Assembly: GCF_027580225.2 (NCBI RefSeq)
Contig: NC_073358.2
Coordinates: 50,701,501 to 50,765,500, forward strand
DNA from: Misgurnus anguillicaudatus
Lineage: Eukaryota > Chordata > Actinopteri > Cypriniformes > Cobitidae
Direction of reading: 5' to 3'
DNA: 64,000 bases
The notes below the pieces were generated by a model. It was not told the origin of the DNA. It ran no database searches and saw nothing but the letters and a program-made list of their open reading frames with translations. Position numbers and translations under genes: made by a program. This document shows, piece after piece, positions 45,650-56,159 of the stretch (position 1 is its first letter; every line of letters starts with the position of its first letter).

Positions 45650-46732
45650 AGGGCTCTATCATACACCCAGCCCAACGCAGCGCAATGCAGCACAATGCGC
45701 GATGCAAGTGTCTTTTTCTAGTTTCAATCCTGGGCAATTATCATTTTCACGCCATTGACCAACAAAAACCTGCTCTAAAATCTAAAGTCAATTGCGCAAT
45801 ATGTTTCCGTTATTTAAACGGGACGACAACGCGGGTTTGCTTATCACATACATGAATGCGCAGCAGCACAAAAACGCTTTTAAATATGAAAGATTAAAGG
45901 ATTGAATGTAAAAGATTATAATTGAGTCTCTTGGACATAAATAAGGACTAATTATGAGACGTTAGAAGGCGCAAAGAGCTGCTTCACCTGTAGCCTGGTA
46001 AATAAATAAATGCTTTGCTTTATTAAACAAATGCATCTATTTTTAAATGTTTTTAAATGCTACCTTATGGATTTATTGTATATGATGACTCTGTACCTGC
46101 GGATATGGTGAGATGAGAAACATTTTTAAGTAATGCTTTGTAAAAATCCCATGGCACTGTTCTAGTGCTTGAAACGCTTCGGCTCTCCGCGTTTGTAAAT
46201 TCTTTATCTCTTGTTTGTATTTTTAGAGTACAAACCTTTTCTTGCATTGCAAATTATTTTATAAGATTACAATGATTATGTAGGATATCAATACATTTAC
46301 AGCAATTAAAAGCCTGCTATTTACTTCTATGACTGAAGAAAACATCTTTTACAGGTTTTAATAAAAAAAAAAATTCAATAAAAATAAAAAACAACACATT
46401 TTTTAACATTATTCTTAAACTGGGGGTCTTTTTCCTCAGCTTAGTTTTTCAGTTTACAAAGTCCGTCATCTAAATAGGGATTAGACATAGCGCCAGCGCA
46501 ACTGACTTTTAAAGGGGATGAGAGATAAGACTATCATTGGTTTATTGCACGTTACGCCCAAAACACACCCATTACTCATTAGGGAAATATGAACAACCCT
46601 TTTCGACCGTGCGCTAGGCGCACAAACCATTTTTCACATCGTTAAATTAGCAAAAGTGGCATCAGACATGCCCGTTTAGACTGTGCGCCGTGCACTTTAG
46701 ACAATGCACTTAGATCGTTAAAATAAGGCCCT
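45650..46732 (-). mobile_element. Second copy of the GGGCCCTATTTTAACG element, inverted
   Basis: It starts AGGGCTCTATCATACACCC and ends TAGATCGTTAAAATAAGGCC. Inside, GAGTCTCTTGGACATAAATA, GGACTAATTATGAGACGTTA, GGCGCAAAGAGCTGCTTCAC and AAATAGGGATTAGACATAGC are reverse complements of 21818-22996. No transposase. Confidence 0.82.
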
Positions 46733-46734
46733 AA

Positions 46735-47925
46735 GTGTGAATGTAATGTATTCCTCATCAATATGTTGGCGAACCTATGACCTTTGTGCTGCTAAATGCA
46801 CTACAGAAAGGGCCGAAAGATGTAAATCGTATAATCACAATTATGCATAGTTTATGCATGCAATGGTTTACAACAACCAAATTATTTGAAAACTTAAAAA
46901 AATATGTATAGTCAAAGGTTTGTTGAAAGTCAAAGTATGTTGCTATACAATTTTCAGTTTTATAATAAATTTTACTTAAATGCTTTTTGTATAAAGCCTG
47001 TTTTACTGACTCTACATTATGAAGTGTAATTAAATACCGCAAATATCAGCGACTACAGTAGTTCCTCTTCTGAATGCCTTTTATAAACATTATAAACTAT
47101 ATTTCTGAGAAGTGATAAAAGCTTTTTCACCCTGACTCTTTGAAATTGGATAAAGCAGCCAATCAGATTGGAAGTGATTTCAGCCTGCGCTTGCCATTTT
47201 TGTTCGCAATATGCTTTAGACGGTCGGTAAAGGACTGTAGACATGCTGTCTGCGTCTGAGACTAATAATATCTTACAGTATAGATGCTATGCTGAGTATG
47301 TAGCTGTCATACTGTTTACAACAATTATAATATCCATAACACACACATAACTGCTTACTGGTATTGCCACTGTAATCCTGCGCTCTCTTTTAGTCTAAAA
47401 CAGCCTCGACAACACAAAGCCCAGGGTAGAGATGAAGCCATAATGCCAAATTTATACCTACATCTTATTTATAGAAATAGCCAAATACTCTTACATTTTT
47501 ACATTAAAATGTAATGAAGAATATGTATAAAATCTAAACCTAAACCTGCACACGGACATGACTTAAACTGCAAATCACCAACTGGCCACTAGAGACAGGC
47601 TGCAGAAGGGAGTAAATCTGGTTTTGGTCTTTATAGCAAATTTTGCCCTTCATGACAACTGTGAGAGGGGGTAAATTTTTTTTAACATCCGTTTTAAGTA
47701 TTTTAAGCCTTAAAGTTCTGCATGATTAAGGGTGTGGCCACTTGAGTTGTGACAGGTGGAGTGCTACTGTCGAGCTATGTGGGCGTGGCCAGACAGTCAC
47801 CAGGCAGCTCAGCCCCACCCACTTTCTGCTTCTTTGCCTATGTTTGGTTGCTGTCACAGACACCATGTCCATGTTCTATTCAGTCAAAGATACTATGAAT
47901 ACAGATGTGTACACATAGTTTTGTC
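46735..47925. other. Intronic sequence, nothing recognised
   Basis: Several short frames of 60-94 codons on both strands have no recognisable composition. No inverted repeats noticed. Confidence 0.4.
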
Positions 47926-47927
47926 CT

Positions 47928-48338
47928 TAAAGGGATAGTGCACCCAAAATGAAAATAATGTCATTAATGACTCACCCTTATGTCGTTCCAAACTCGTAAG
48001 ACCTTCGTTCATCTTCATAACACAGTTTAAGAACAAAAAGTACAACTTTATTCAGCATTGTCTTCTCTTCCGCGTCTGTTGTGAAGTGCATGCGCGAGAC
48101 TAAAGTCACGTGACTGCAGTGACGCGGCTGACGTGTTATCTGGTGCGCCCCAGCTGTTTTTTTTTGTTTGTTTGTTTGTTTTGTATGTCCGGGCTTCGTT
48201 TACAGCCTGAGGGAGACGCACGCTGTAAGTTTAAAAAAAAAAAACTTTGCAAACATGTCTGAGGATAACACGTCAGCCGCGTCACTGCAGTCACGTATTA
48301 ATGACATTATTTTCATTTTTGGGTGAACTATCCCTTTA
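47928..48338. mobile_element. Foldback MITE, AAAGGGATAGTGCACCC ends
   Basis: The left end TTAAAGGGATAGTGCACCC and the right end TTTGGGTGAACTATCCCTTT belong to a very abundant cyprinid MITE. A second inverted pair inside, TGACTGCAGTGACGCGGCTG and CAGCCGCGTCACTGCAGTCA, flanks a T-rich/A-rich centre. Confidence 0.85.
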
Positions 48339-48876
48339 GTAACCCCAGAGACCCATTAATAATTGTCTCTTTAGCAACACCAAATGAAATTAAATGAACT
48401 ACAATGAATGAGTTTAAATTTTAACTATTAATTCTGTGCCTGAAAGTCATATTTAACCAACAAGTGCCTCTACTTTGTCATATACAAGGTTTAATTTGAA
48501 AACAGTCATGAAGAAATTTTTCTGAGAAAGACCTAATAGCCTAGTCAACTTATTTAAAAATCTAAATAGGACATTTGACAAAGGTTAAATCATTTGTATT
48601 CTTAGTCTGGTAGCATTTAAATATCATTAAAGCCCAACCGTTGAGAAATATCACCTACGAGTGAACTCACTGTCATCAGTGCTTCATCTGTATATCTGTC
48701 TATTTAAAAGGGTGTACTTACAGCTCAATGGTTCGCTTCAGGAAAAAAAGTAATGAAATAAAAGAAACTTAGAACAAAACAACATATCAAATTATGCAAT
48801 GTAGTGCTGTTGGTTGGTAGCTGTGTTTTGAGGTTTGATTAAACATAATGTATGATAAATTAATTATTTAACCACT

Positions 48877-49020
48877 GTTAGAGCTCAACTGGTAAAGCAT
48901 TGTGCAAGCAATGCAAAGGTCATGGGTTTGGACACACATACTGAATAAAATGTAGCACTTAAATGCACTAAAATTTTTGCTTTGGATAAAAGTGTCTGCC
49001 AAATGCATAAATGTAATGTA
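48877..49020 (+). mobile_element. tRNA-derived SINE, diverged
   Basis: GAGCTCAACTGGTAAAGCAT (A box) and GCAAAGGTCATGGGTTTGG (B box region) lead to TTGCTTTGGATAAAAGTGTC and TGCCAAATGCATAAATG. The sequence 48340-48876 shows nothing else. Confidence 0.8.
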
Positions 49021-49220
49021 CTTTGTTAAGAATTGATAAACTGCAGTTTAATACTTCAATATTTACTATGGTAAGGTAGAAAACCAGAACAGTATCAAGG
49101 AATATTTCTACAGTTTATTATATTAAATACTAAAGCACTAAAGTATGTTTCATGTGGGTGGATATTTTGTAGCGCTGCGGTGCTGAGAGTTACAGTGTGA
49201 TGAGAGTTATGTCACATCTG

Positions 49221-49254
<34 letters not shown>

Positions 49255-49266
49255 ACAAACACACAC
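49221..49266. repeat. (CA)n microsatellite
   Basis: CA repeats with ACAAAC interruptions. 49270-49730 is otherwise unremarkable. Confidence 0.93.
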
Positions 49267-49804
49267 CAGTCAGAAGTCAGAACCCGAGAAGATAATCCCA
49301 GAGAAAAAATAAAAGTAAGAAAGAACCTTAAGAAAACAAAAATATATTTGAGAAATACTGTACTGACATCTTTACAGCTAAAATAACATCACTCCTTCAG
49401 CTAGCAACTGGAAAATAAACACACACACACTATTGGGAGCAGTGGGAACAGGACAGTTTTTGAAGGGGTGATGTCATAAACGAAATTTGTAGATGGAACG
49501 GTGGTTGACCCCTTTTCTCTCTCTTTTTCTCTCTCTTAAGACCAGTGAAAGCAGCTTTAAGGTCATGGGCTTGATACCAGGATATACATGTGATGTATAT
49601 CCTAAATCTGCTACGCTTAGCTGGTGAAGGGCGACGAGGAGGAGATACAAAAACATATAAAGGAATAGTAACATTGACCATACATACTAGACATCAACAA
49701 TAACAGACCACGATAGGGAGAACAGACAGTCTATATAAAGAGTTTGGTTCCAAAACGAGATATATGCCATTTAAAAAAAAGAGTTACCGCCAAAATCAGT
49801 ATTA

Positions 49805-50798
49805 TAAAACGGGCAGTTCTTGTTCTTCATTCTGATTGGTTGAAATGGATTCTAAGCCGTGATAAAATACACTGGTACAGAATGCATTACATAAGTATCA
49901 CTGCGCCACTTTTGCTGCGTACTGATTTACGAAAATAAACACCTTTAATCATATTTTTAATTTTTCAACAATTGCACAATTAATGCCGATATCCAGATAA
50001 ATGTCAATAAATATTGTTGAGTCATCTCGTCAATAAATAGAAAATGCTTTCCCGAGGAGTTCTTTAAGCTCAAATCCATATTTCCTCTTACAAAAGTTAT
50101 TCACAAAAATTTAGCTGAAAATTTGAGAGGTGATAAGAGAACAAATGAAGGTAGGATGAAGCGTTTTTTTAAGCGGAGGGTCTGTTCTTTCACTTGAAAT
50201 ATTTTATGTTTATTTAAAGAAGATAATTTTTCTGAAAGGCATTAAACTAAAACTGGGTGGCAACTTAAAAAAAAAAGCTGAATGGGAAAAAGTTAAGCAT
50301 GCTTCTAAGCATATTTGATCATCACTTACAACAGTTGCACGATATAAATGTTAATGTATAAATTAGATGAATGTTGATTTATAAAAAACACTACAGTCTC
50401 AAATCATTTTTTTCATTGTGTCTTTGCTGCGTCTGTGTTGCTTGGGAACTACGCTCTGTTTCAGCTACACTTGATTTTGAGAAACTACTTTGTTTGGCGG
50501 AAAAGTAATATTTGTACTAATATAAATACAACTTATTTGTGTTTTACTTTATGAAATCCTGCTATGCATATGAAGTAACCGTTTTATAAAAGCAATAAGC
50601 CCCGCAAAGCAGTGGTGTTACAGGGCATTTTATAACAGCTAAGGGGGCTTCGCCTCGTGCCTAACAACGCCCCTTAGCTGTTATAAAGTGCACTGGTAAC
50701 CCACTGATTTGCGGGGCTTATTGCTTTTTTAAAACGGTTACTTCATATGCATAACAGGATTTCATAAAATAAAACACAATTTTTTTCAACCGTTTAGT
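49805..50798. mobile_element. Insertion 1: element with AAACGG ends and a long hairpin
   Basis: Absent from copy 1 of the host element. It begins AAAACGGGCAGTTCTTG, ends TTCAACCGTTT, and is bounded by AGTAT-like repeats. Its right third is a strong inverted repeat. A CATTCTGATTGGTTG word near its left end resembles TTCTGATTGGTCAG near the end of insertion 2. Confidence 0.7.
50545..50785. repeat. Inverted repeat with arms of roughly 100 bp
   Basis: The left arm (GAAATCCTGCTATGCATATG, AAGTAACCGTTTTATAAAAG, CAATAAGCCCCGCAAA, ATAACAGCTAAGGGG) is mirrored on the right (CCCCTTAGCTGTTAT, TTTGCGGGGCTTATTG, CATATGCATAACAGGATTTC). The loop is a few bases around GGCTTCGCCTCGTGCC. Confidence 0.9.
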
Positions 50799-50940
50799 AT
50801 ATCAGGTCAGTATTAAAAAGTAAATTCTTAATTTTACACAAAATCTGATATTTGCCGTGTAATCCTGTCATCTTTTCTCCCTTTTTCCCAAAACACAATA
50901 AACACCAGTCCTCCTTCTCTGTAGAATGCAATAAGTAAGG

Positions 50941-51022
50941 GATAATGTAGAGGCAGCCGGTAGTTATTGGGAAATAAGGCTTATTTTCCCGATAACTACC
51001 GGCTGCCTCTACATTATCCCGC
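50941..51022. repeat. Near-perfect hairpin, ~37-bp arms
   Basis: GGGATAATGTAGAGGCAGCC with GGTAGTTATTGGGAAATAAG is followed almost at once by CTTATTTTCCCGATAACTAC and GGCTGCCTCTACATTATCCC. Arms differ at about one base, with nearly no loop. Confidence 0.93.
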
Positions 51023-51126
51023 TTATTACACGGCTACTTGTCACATAAGAAAAAAAAACGGACATGAATATGAATTTGAAACATTTTATTGGCATATTTG
51101 TTTTAAATTAACATTTTTATCCTTCC

Positions 51127-51435
51127 GCGAAACTTTGCACAGATGCATAAAATGATCGTAATACCTTATTAAGATCCTCTGCTTCATACGTCTGTCTCCA
51201 TTTTTTTTCTCTTTTAGCCAGTCTTTGAGAAGTTTTAAAGCCCATTCTGTATTTTTTGTGTGTTGGCTTCATAGCTGTCATGCTCTATTTTGTCAAGTTC
51301 ATCCTCCGTAAGCTCTCTGTGTCTTGTCGTTGTTCGTTCTTCTATCCACTGTTTAAATGTTTTGTTTTTTCCGTACATGTTAAAATCAATGTCAAAATTT
51401 TCCATTCTTAATTGTGGTTGTCCAGTGTTTGGCAC
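51127..51435 (-). pseudogene. Decayed Crypton-like tyrosine-recombinase N-terminal region
   Basis: On the minus strand an ATG-started frame from 51435 reads a basic-acidic stretch with HRELTEDELDKIEHDSYEAN and then TQKIQ. After a frame change near 51243 it continues with ALKLLKDWLKEK, and after a second change, in a poly(A) run, with YEAEDLNKVLRSFYASVQ. This succession (an NT-K helix, a DWL-EKK helix, then an E-DLN-VLR-FY-SV helix) is the pattern I know from the core-binding N-terminal domain of Crypton-derived DUF3504-type proteins of fish. The catalytic Arg-His-Tyr region is absent, so the piece is truncated as well as frameshifted. The identification rests on remembered patterns and needs a profile search. 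Confidence 0.6.
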
Positions 51436-52289
51436 AAGATGGCGCCAAACAGTAATCTTTATTGGTCTTTATTGGCGCGGAGCGATTTTAATCGTACAAG
51501 TAGTACTGGCTATGCGTTATTACTTTAGAGCGGTCATTATTTGAAAAGAACGAACCTGCAAATGTCTCAACTGACCAATCAGAATCAAGCATTCCAGAGA
51601 GCCGTGTAATAAATCCACTTAATCAATCACAGCACACCATTCCACACATTGTAAACAATAATGACGGTGCGTTGAATAAACACAGAATCCTAGTTTTCCT
51701 CATCTACACTGTACTTCATGATCAACAAACCAACAAAAACAAAATAATACTTTTGATGGCATTACTAAACCTGTGGTGGTTTTTTGTGTCGGGGAAGAAA
51801 CATAAACCATCAAAATCTAATAATTTACGTGAGAGGCACTCGGGCGAAGGAAAAATGCCAGCTGTTGCTCGTTCTCCCACGACAGCATCAAGCTTCTGTC
51901 ATGCTAACAGATTGACCGCAGAGGATCTTATGAAAAACTTTCCATTATTTTACTCAAAGCCAACGAAAATCGAGCAGGACCAAATTGATTGATTAAGTGT
52001 TTTGATTATCAGTGTTACCACTAATCAACTAAATGAATATAACATGGCAAAGATGAATACACATTTATTCATTCAAAAGATTAAAAGCATTTTGTGGAAA
52101 AAAGAATCAGTTTATATAATAAATCTTTGAAAATCAAATTATAGATTTGTTTTTTTTATGTTTTTATAATCTAAAAATGCTACATGAAAGTTTGTAACAG
52201 AAAATAGTGGTTTTCATCTCGTCACTTTCTTACCGAAATTAGTCAAAATGGATTTATTGCATTTTGGAACCAAACTCTTCATATATATA

Positions 52290-52975
52290 CACAAAAATGC
52301 ACTTTCTGCCTCAAAAGAAAATGTCTCAAATAGTTTACTTTAATTTTTCAAACTTCCCTTTGATTAATAGACATGCAGACTGCACAGATAAACAAATACA
52401 CAAACATACAGACAGATAAATTAATCAGTAGATAGATAGAAACAGTGACATATTCGGCATGGGAATGTGGATTTAGACGAGTGTGTTTGTCTTTTTGTCT
52501 GACTGGATCTGGATTTAGATTGATTGGTTGATGTGCTTTATCAGTCTTTGGCCTTCTCCTGCGCGCGTGTGTGTGCTCTATTTGTCAGCTTTCATTATTG
52601 CATTACAGCGCAAACTCATTTGTTGCGATGCCAATCGTTTAGCAAAGGTTAGCATGCTGACTGACAGCCACTCTAAACAATGTAATTTAACTAATGCTTC
52701 TGTCTGTCTGTGTGTGTTGCGAGCGAATTTAATGCCAATCTATAGGTCTGATCTATGGCTCTCTCTTTCCCTACAGCTCTACAATATTTGACATGGCTCG
52801 GATATCCAAGCTATTAAGACATAACACTGCTTTAACACTCGTCATTACAACTCTGCACTTAAACACATACATCTGAAGTAGAATCACAAAACCACACTTC
52901 AAATGATCAGAATGAAGTCTGGTTCACAACATTGCGTATTCTGACCAAAAACCATTCACTTTGCCGATCAAACTA
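52290..52975. other. Intronic sequence, nothing recognised
   Basis: A short GATAGATAGA run and several 60-87 codon frames without recognisable content. Confidence 0.4.
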
Positions 52976-52979
52976 AACT

Positions 52980-54148
52980 GGGTGATTCTCGCGAAATTAG
53001 ACTTATGGGGTGTTATGAAACATTTTGATAAAAAAGTAAATGCAAAGTAAGAGTATCAAAATAAGAAGCATACAGTTACAAACATCTCTTCATGTACTAT
53101 TTTGCACATGATTTCAAATGACATCATACAAACTAATTTTGATGTTTTTTCCACATTTAAGGGGAGCATTTTCATTACCGCAACGTGTCCATGACTGGAT
53201 TTAGGTTCTTTGACATGGAAATATTTATAATTAAAAAATCTAAAAAATAAAAAGCTTCAGTGCATGCTATACTATAAACATTTACAGTAAAGAAACATGT
53301 AGTATTTGGTGATCATTGGTAAATGTAGAGACAATAATAAGAAATATAATTTTCTCATCCTCCGCAACAATTTTCAATCATTGTTTAAGCCCTCAAGGAA
53401 CTAACATTTTCAAAAAAAAATAGTTGTAAGGGACGTAATTGACTGTGACACTCAAGATGGCTACCAGGTAAGCAGTTCTTATTTTTTCTCTCCAGATAAA
53501 AGTTGAAATTTTGTTTGTCATAGTACCTAGACAACTTTTTAGTTCTCATTACCGAAACATGAGTTTGTAAATGCATATATTTAATGTAATACAATGCAAA
53601 ATGACCTAAGAAAATAATACTAGTTTTTAGACAAAAAATATACAATTTAAGTGAATTTGTGCTTAAAACAAGCAAAAATAACTGCCAATGGGGTGAGAAA
53701 ATTTTACTTGAATTAAGTGTTTAAGAAAAACGAAATCTTATTTCACAATTTTTTTTCTCACCCCATTGGCAGATAATTTTGCTTGTTTTAAGGACAATTT
53801 CACTTAAATTATATATTATTTGCCTTAAAACTAGAATTAGGTCATTTTGCTCATCAAGAAAAAGCATCTTAATTTAAGAATTTTTAGATATTTCTACTGA
53901 AAACAAGACAAAAATACTAAGTAAGAAAGTCATTTTTTGCAGTGTATCATGTTGCGGCAATGATCATTTTTGATGATGATAATCTAAAAAATTGTAATAA
54001 TTCTATAGGAAATATTTTTCAAATCCTCTAAAAATAATGCTTCTAGTAAGTTCAGACCTTAATCTTTTATGTGCAAAAAAAAAAATGGCTTCATGGGCTT
54101 TTTAAAAAAATCTGATGCTGGACCCTCTGGATTTCGTGAAAATCACCC
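52980..54148. mobile_element. Element with GGGTGATTCTCGCGAAAT ends and CATTACCGCAA motifs (copy 2)
   Basis: The left end GGGTGATTCTCGCGAAAT and the right end ATTTCGTGAAAATCACCC are inverse. CATTACCGCAACG lies at about 53173, CTCATTACCGAAAC at about 53547 and, inverted, TTGCGGCAATGAT at about 53952. CATCCTCCGCAACA (about 53357) and CAAGATGGCTACCA (about 53453) occur in the same order as in 39390-40744. A MITE is nested at 53590-53946. Confidence 0.78.
53590..53946. mobile_element. Palindromic MITE (TTTTTTGCAGTG end), uninterrupted copy
   Basis: The arms pair through ATGACCTAAG/ AATTAGGTCAT, CTAGTTTTTAGACAAAAAAT, AAACAAGCAAAAATAACTG and CCAATGGGGTGAGAAAA with their inverses. The left end is slightly shortened. 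It provides the empty site for the insertion at 43173-43524. Confidence 0.8.
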
Positions 54149-54149
54149 A

Positions 54150-54610
54150 ACTGCATTCAGAGAGCAGATCATTTTCATCTCAAACATTTCTCAAATCACT
54201 GACGCTATACAGCAAAAAAGAAAAAACTTGTCCTATGCATATACAACTTTGTCTACAGGATACATTAAAAACTAGGGCACCCTGAATTTATTAGCTTTTG
54301 TGTGTTGCTCTAATCGTTGTATATATCTATTGACTTCTGGTGTACATGTCTACTACAACTACTGATCAATTCTTATATGGTTTAATGCTCCTGCACACTG
54401 ATCCGCTCAATGTTTATTGAACCTCTTTGAACGGCGTATAGCTGCGGCACGCCATTTCTGCACCACTAACCTCAACGCATCTGCAATCATAATGTTTTCA
54501 AATGGGTTCCCCAAACACTATTGCCTTCAGTTGTTAACAGGTAGTCCTACCCAATGCCATCATTTATATGGACAAAATAAGTAAATATCTATCAAAAAAC
54601 AACATAATAT
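54150..54610. other. Intronic sequence, nothing recognised
   Basis: No repeat end or frame of note. Confidence 0.4.
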
Positions 54611-54611
54611 A

Positions 54612-56040
54612 GAAGTGTTTACACCTGGTATTAAGAGGCATTTAGGTCGATCTGATCACAAGTGGACGATGCTAAATACAGGTGTAAACAGGGTTTGAAA
54701 CGTTTTGAGCTCGTCCACTTTCACCCACATTCAGAAAACGCATTCGACCGGATTGCTTTTGTGGTGTAGACGTGCATGTGGTCAAATGAGCCTAATGTTT
54801 TTTCATTGGACATGACCCAAAGTGTTTAGCGCAATCTTTCATTGATAAAATTAAAGCGGCTGGTCTTTCATTAGTTTCATTTTGTGAGTGCGTGAAAATT
54901 GCTCAAGCTTATTTCATCAATTGCTCTGAAAAATCAGAGAAAGCTACATATACATGTACATGTACATAACGTTGTGCAACATGTTTACTTACAACACAAG
55001 CAGCGGACTAATAATAGTTTGCGTGAATTTAAAGATGTAATTTGTCCTGCCCGCGTTTAAATCATACCTGTTAAAGGAACAGTATGTAGGATTGTGGCCA
55101 AAACTGGAATTGCAATCACAAAACTTGTGGCTAAAACTGGTACTGCAATCACACAACTGGTGGTCAATACACAACATGACAACATAAACATCAGTTGATG
55201 GGCTGCAACTCCACTTTTTAAATGACAATATCCTGGCCAGACCACTGTTGTCAGTGATATAAGTATTTGAAATGAAAATGATTTCTTAAAGGGGACAGAG
55301 AATGAAAAAAAATTTTTACCTTGTCTTTGTTGAATAATGGTAGTCTACCCACATTCACAAACATAAAAAAAGTGCTAAACATGCTAAACATCTCAGTCTC
55401 ATAGAAATTCCTCTTTTAGAAATGTCAGAAGACAGCCCAATCTGAAAAACTGATGCTTATGACATCACAGGCATCTAACTGCCCCTCCACTTTAAAATAA
55501 TTGGCTACATTTTTTGAGTGGCAGCAGAAGTCAGCCAATCAGTAATGAGATTGCAAGTTAAGCCAGTAGGGGGAGCCAAATAGGTGCAAAACCAGTTGTT
55601 TAAAATCCCCCACCTTAACAGAGCTATCTGAGAGAGGTTTTTAGGAAGCTTCTAAGGCATTACAGACCCAAACAAAATGTTTTTGTCTACATGTCTTAAG
55701 ATAAATGTCAAGGATAAATACTCCGTTCAATCATTCTATGTCACCTTTAATGTCTAGTGACATATCTGCATTTTTAATCTTAATTTAAAAGATTAAAAAT
55801 ACAGGAGAAATACGGGAAATTATTTAAATGGAAATCCCGGGAAAAACTGGAGAGTTGACAGCTATGGTTTAAATGAAAGCAAAGGGGCTCACCCACAGAC
55901 CACCCCCTCAGTAATCAGGACAGAGGCGGTCGAAAGTGGACAAAAGAGATCAAATACCAGGTGTAAAAGTGTCTTTCTCGTCCACTTGTGATCCGATCGA
56001 CCAAAACACATCTTAATACCAGGTATAAACAGCCTCATAG
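54612..56040. mobile_element. Element with GTTTACACCTGGTATTAAGA ends, carrying nested MITEs
   Basis: The left end GTGTTTACACCTGGTATTAAG then CGATCTGATCACAAGTGG is mirrored at the right by CCACTTGTGATCCGATCG then CTTAATACCAGGTATAAACA. Inside are a TTAAAGGAACAGTATGTAGG-type piece (55070-55260) and a TTAAAGGGGACAGAGAATGA MITE. A further copy starts at 63902. Confidence 0.8.
55287..55752. mobile_element. TTAAAGGGGACAGAGAATG MITE
   Basis: The left end TTAAAGGGGACAGAGAATGA and the right end ATCATTCTATGTCACCTTTA are inverse. TACCTTGTCTTTG and ATGTCAAGGATAAATA also roughly pair. It is nested in the 54612-56040 element. Confidence 0.78.
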
Positions 56041-56159
56041 AGACCTGTTTTCATGCGTTAACATGCAAATAAATTAGGCAATGAATATTCTGCAACTGAA
56101 ACCATGCGACCGAAAACAGCAAAAAACATATTTCTCAGAAACTTTAAAAATGCAGCAGA

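Larger units (their letters stand above)
50936..51610 (-). mobile_element. Insertion 2: Crypton-derived element with terminal hairpin
   Basis: Absent from copy 1 of the host element. It contains a decayed tyrosine-recombinase-like frame (51127-51435, minus) and starts with a hairpin (50936-51035). Its right end, TTCTGATTGGTCAG-type sequence then AGAGCCGTGTAATAA, partly mirrors TTATTACACGGCT just inside the hairpin. Confidence 0.7.
49735..52286 (+). mobile_element. 2.5-kb element with AAGAGTTTGGTTCC ends (copy 2), split twice
   Basis: Ends TATAAAGAGTTTGGTTCCAA and TTGGAACCAAACTCTTCATA. The sequences 49735-49805, 50799-50935 and 51611-52286 align in order with the reverse complement of 37022-38037. 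A plus-strand frame at 51780-51990 (GKKHKPS, TAEDLMKNFPLFYS) parallels the MGKKRKPS frame of copy 1. The two interruptions are described separately. Confidence 0.82.
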
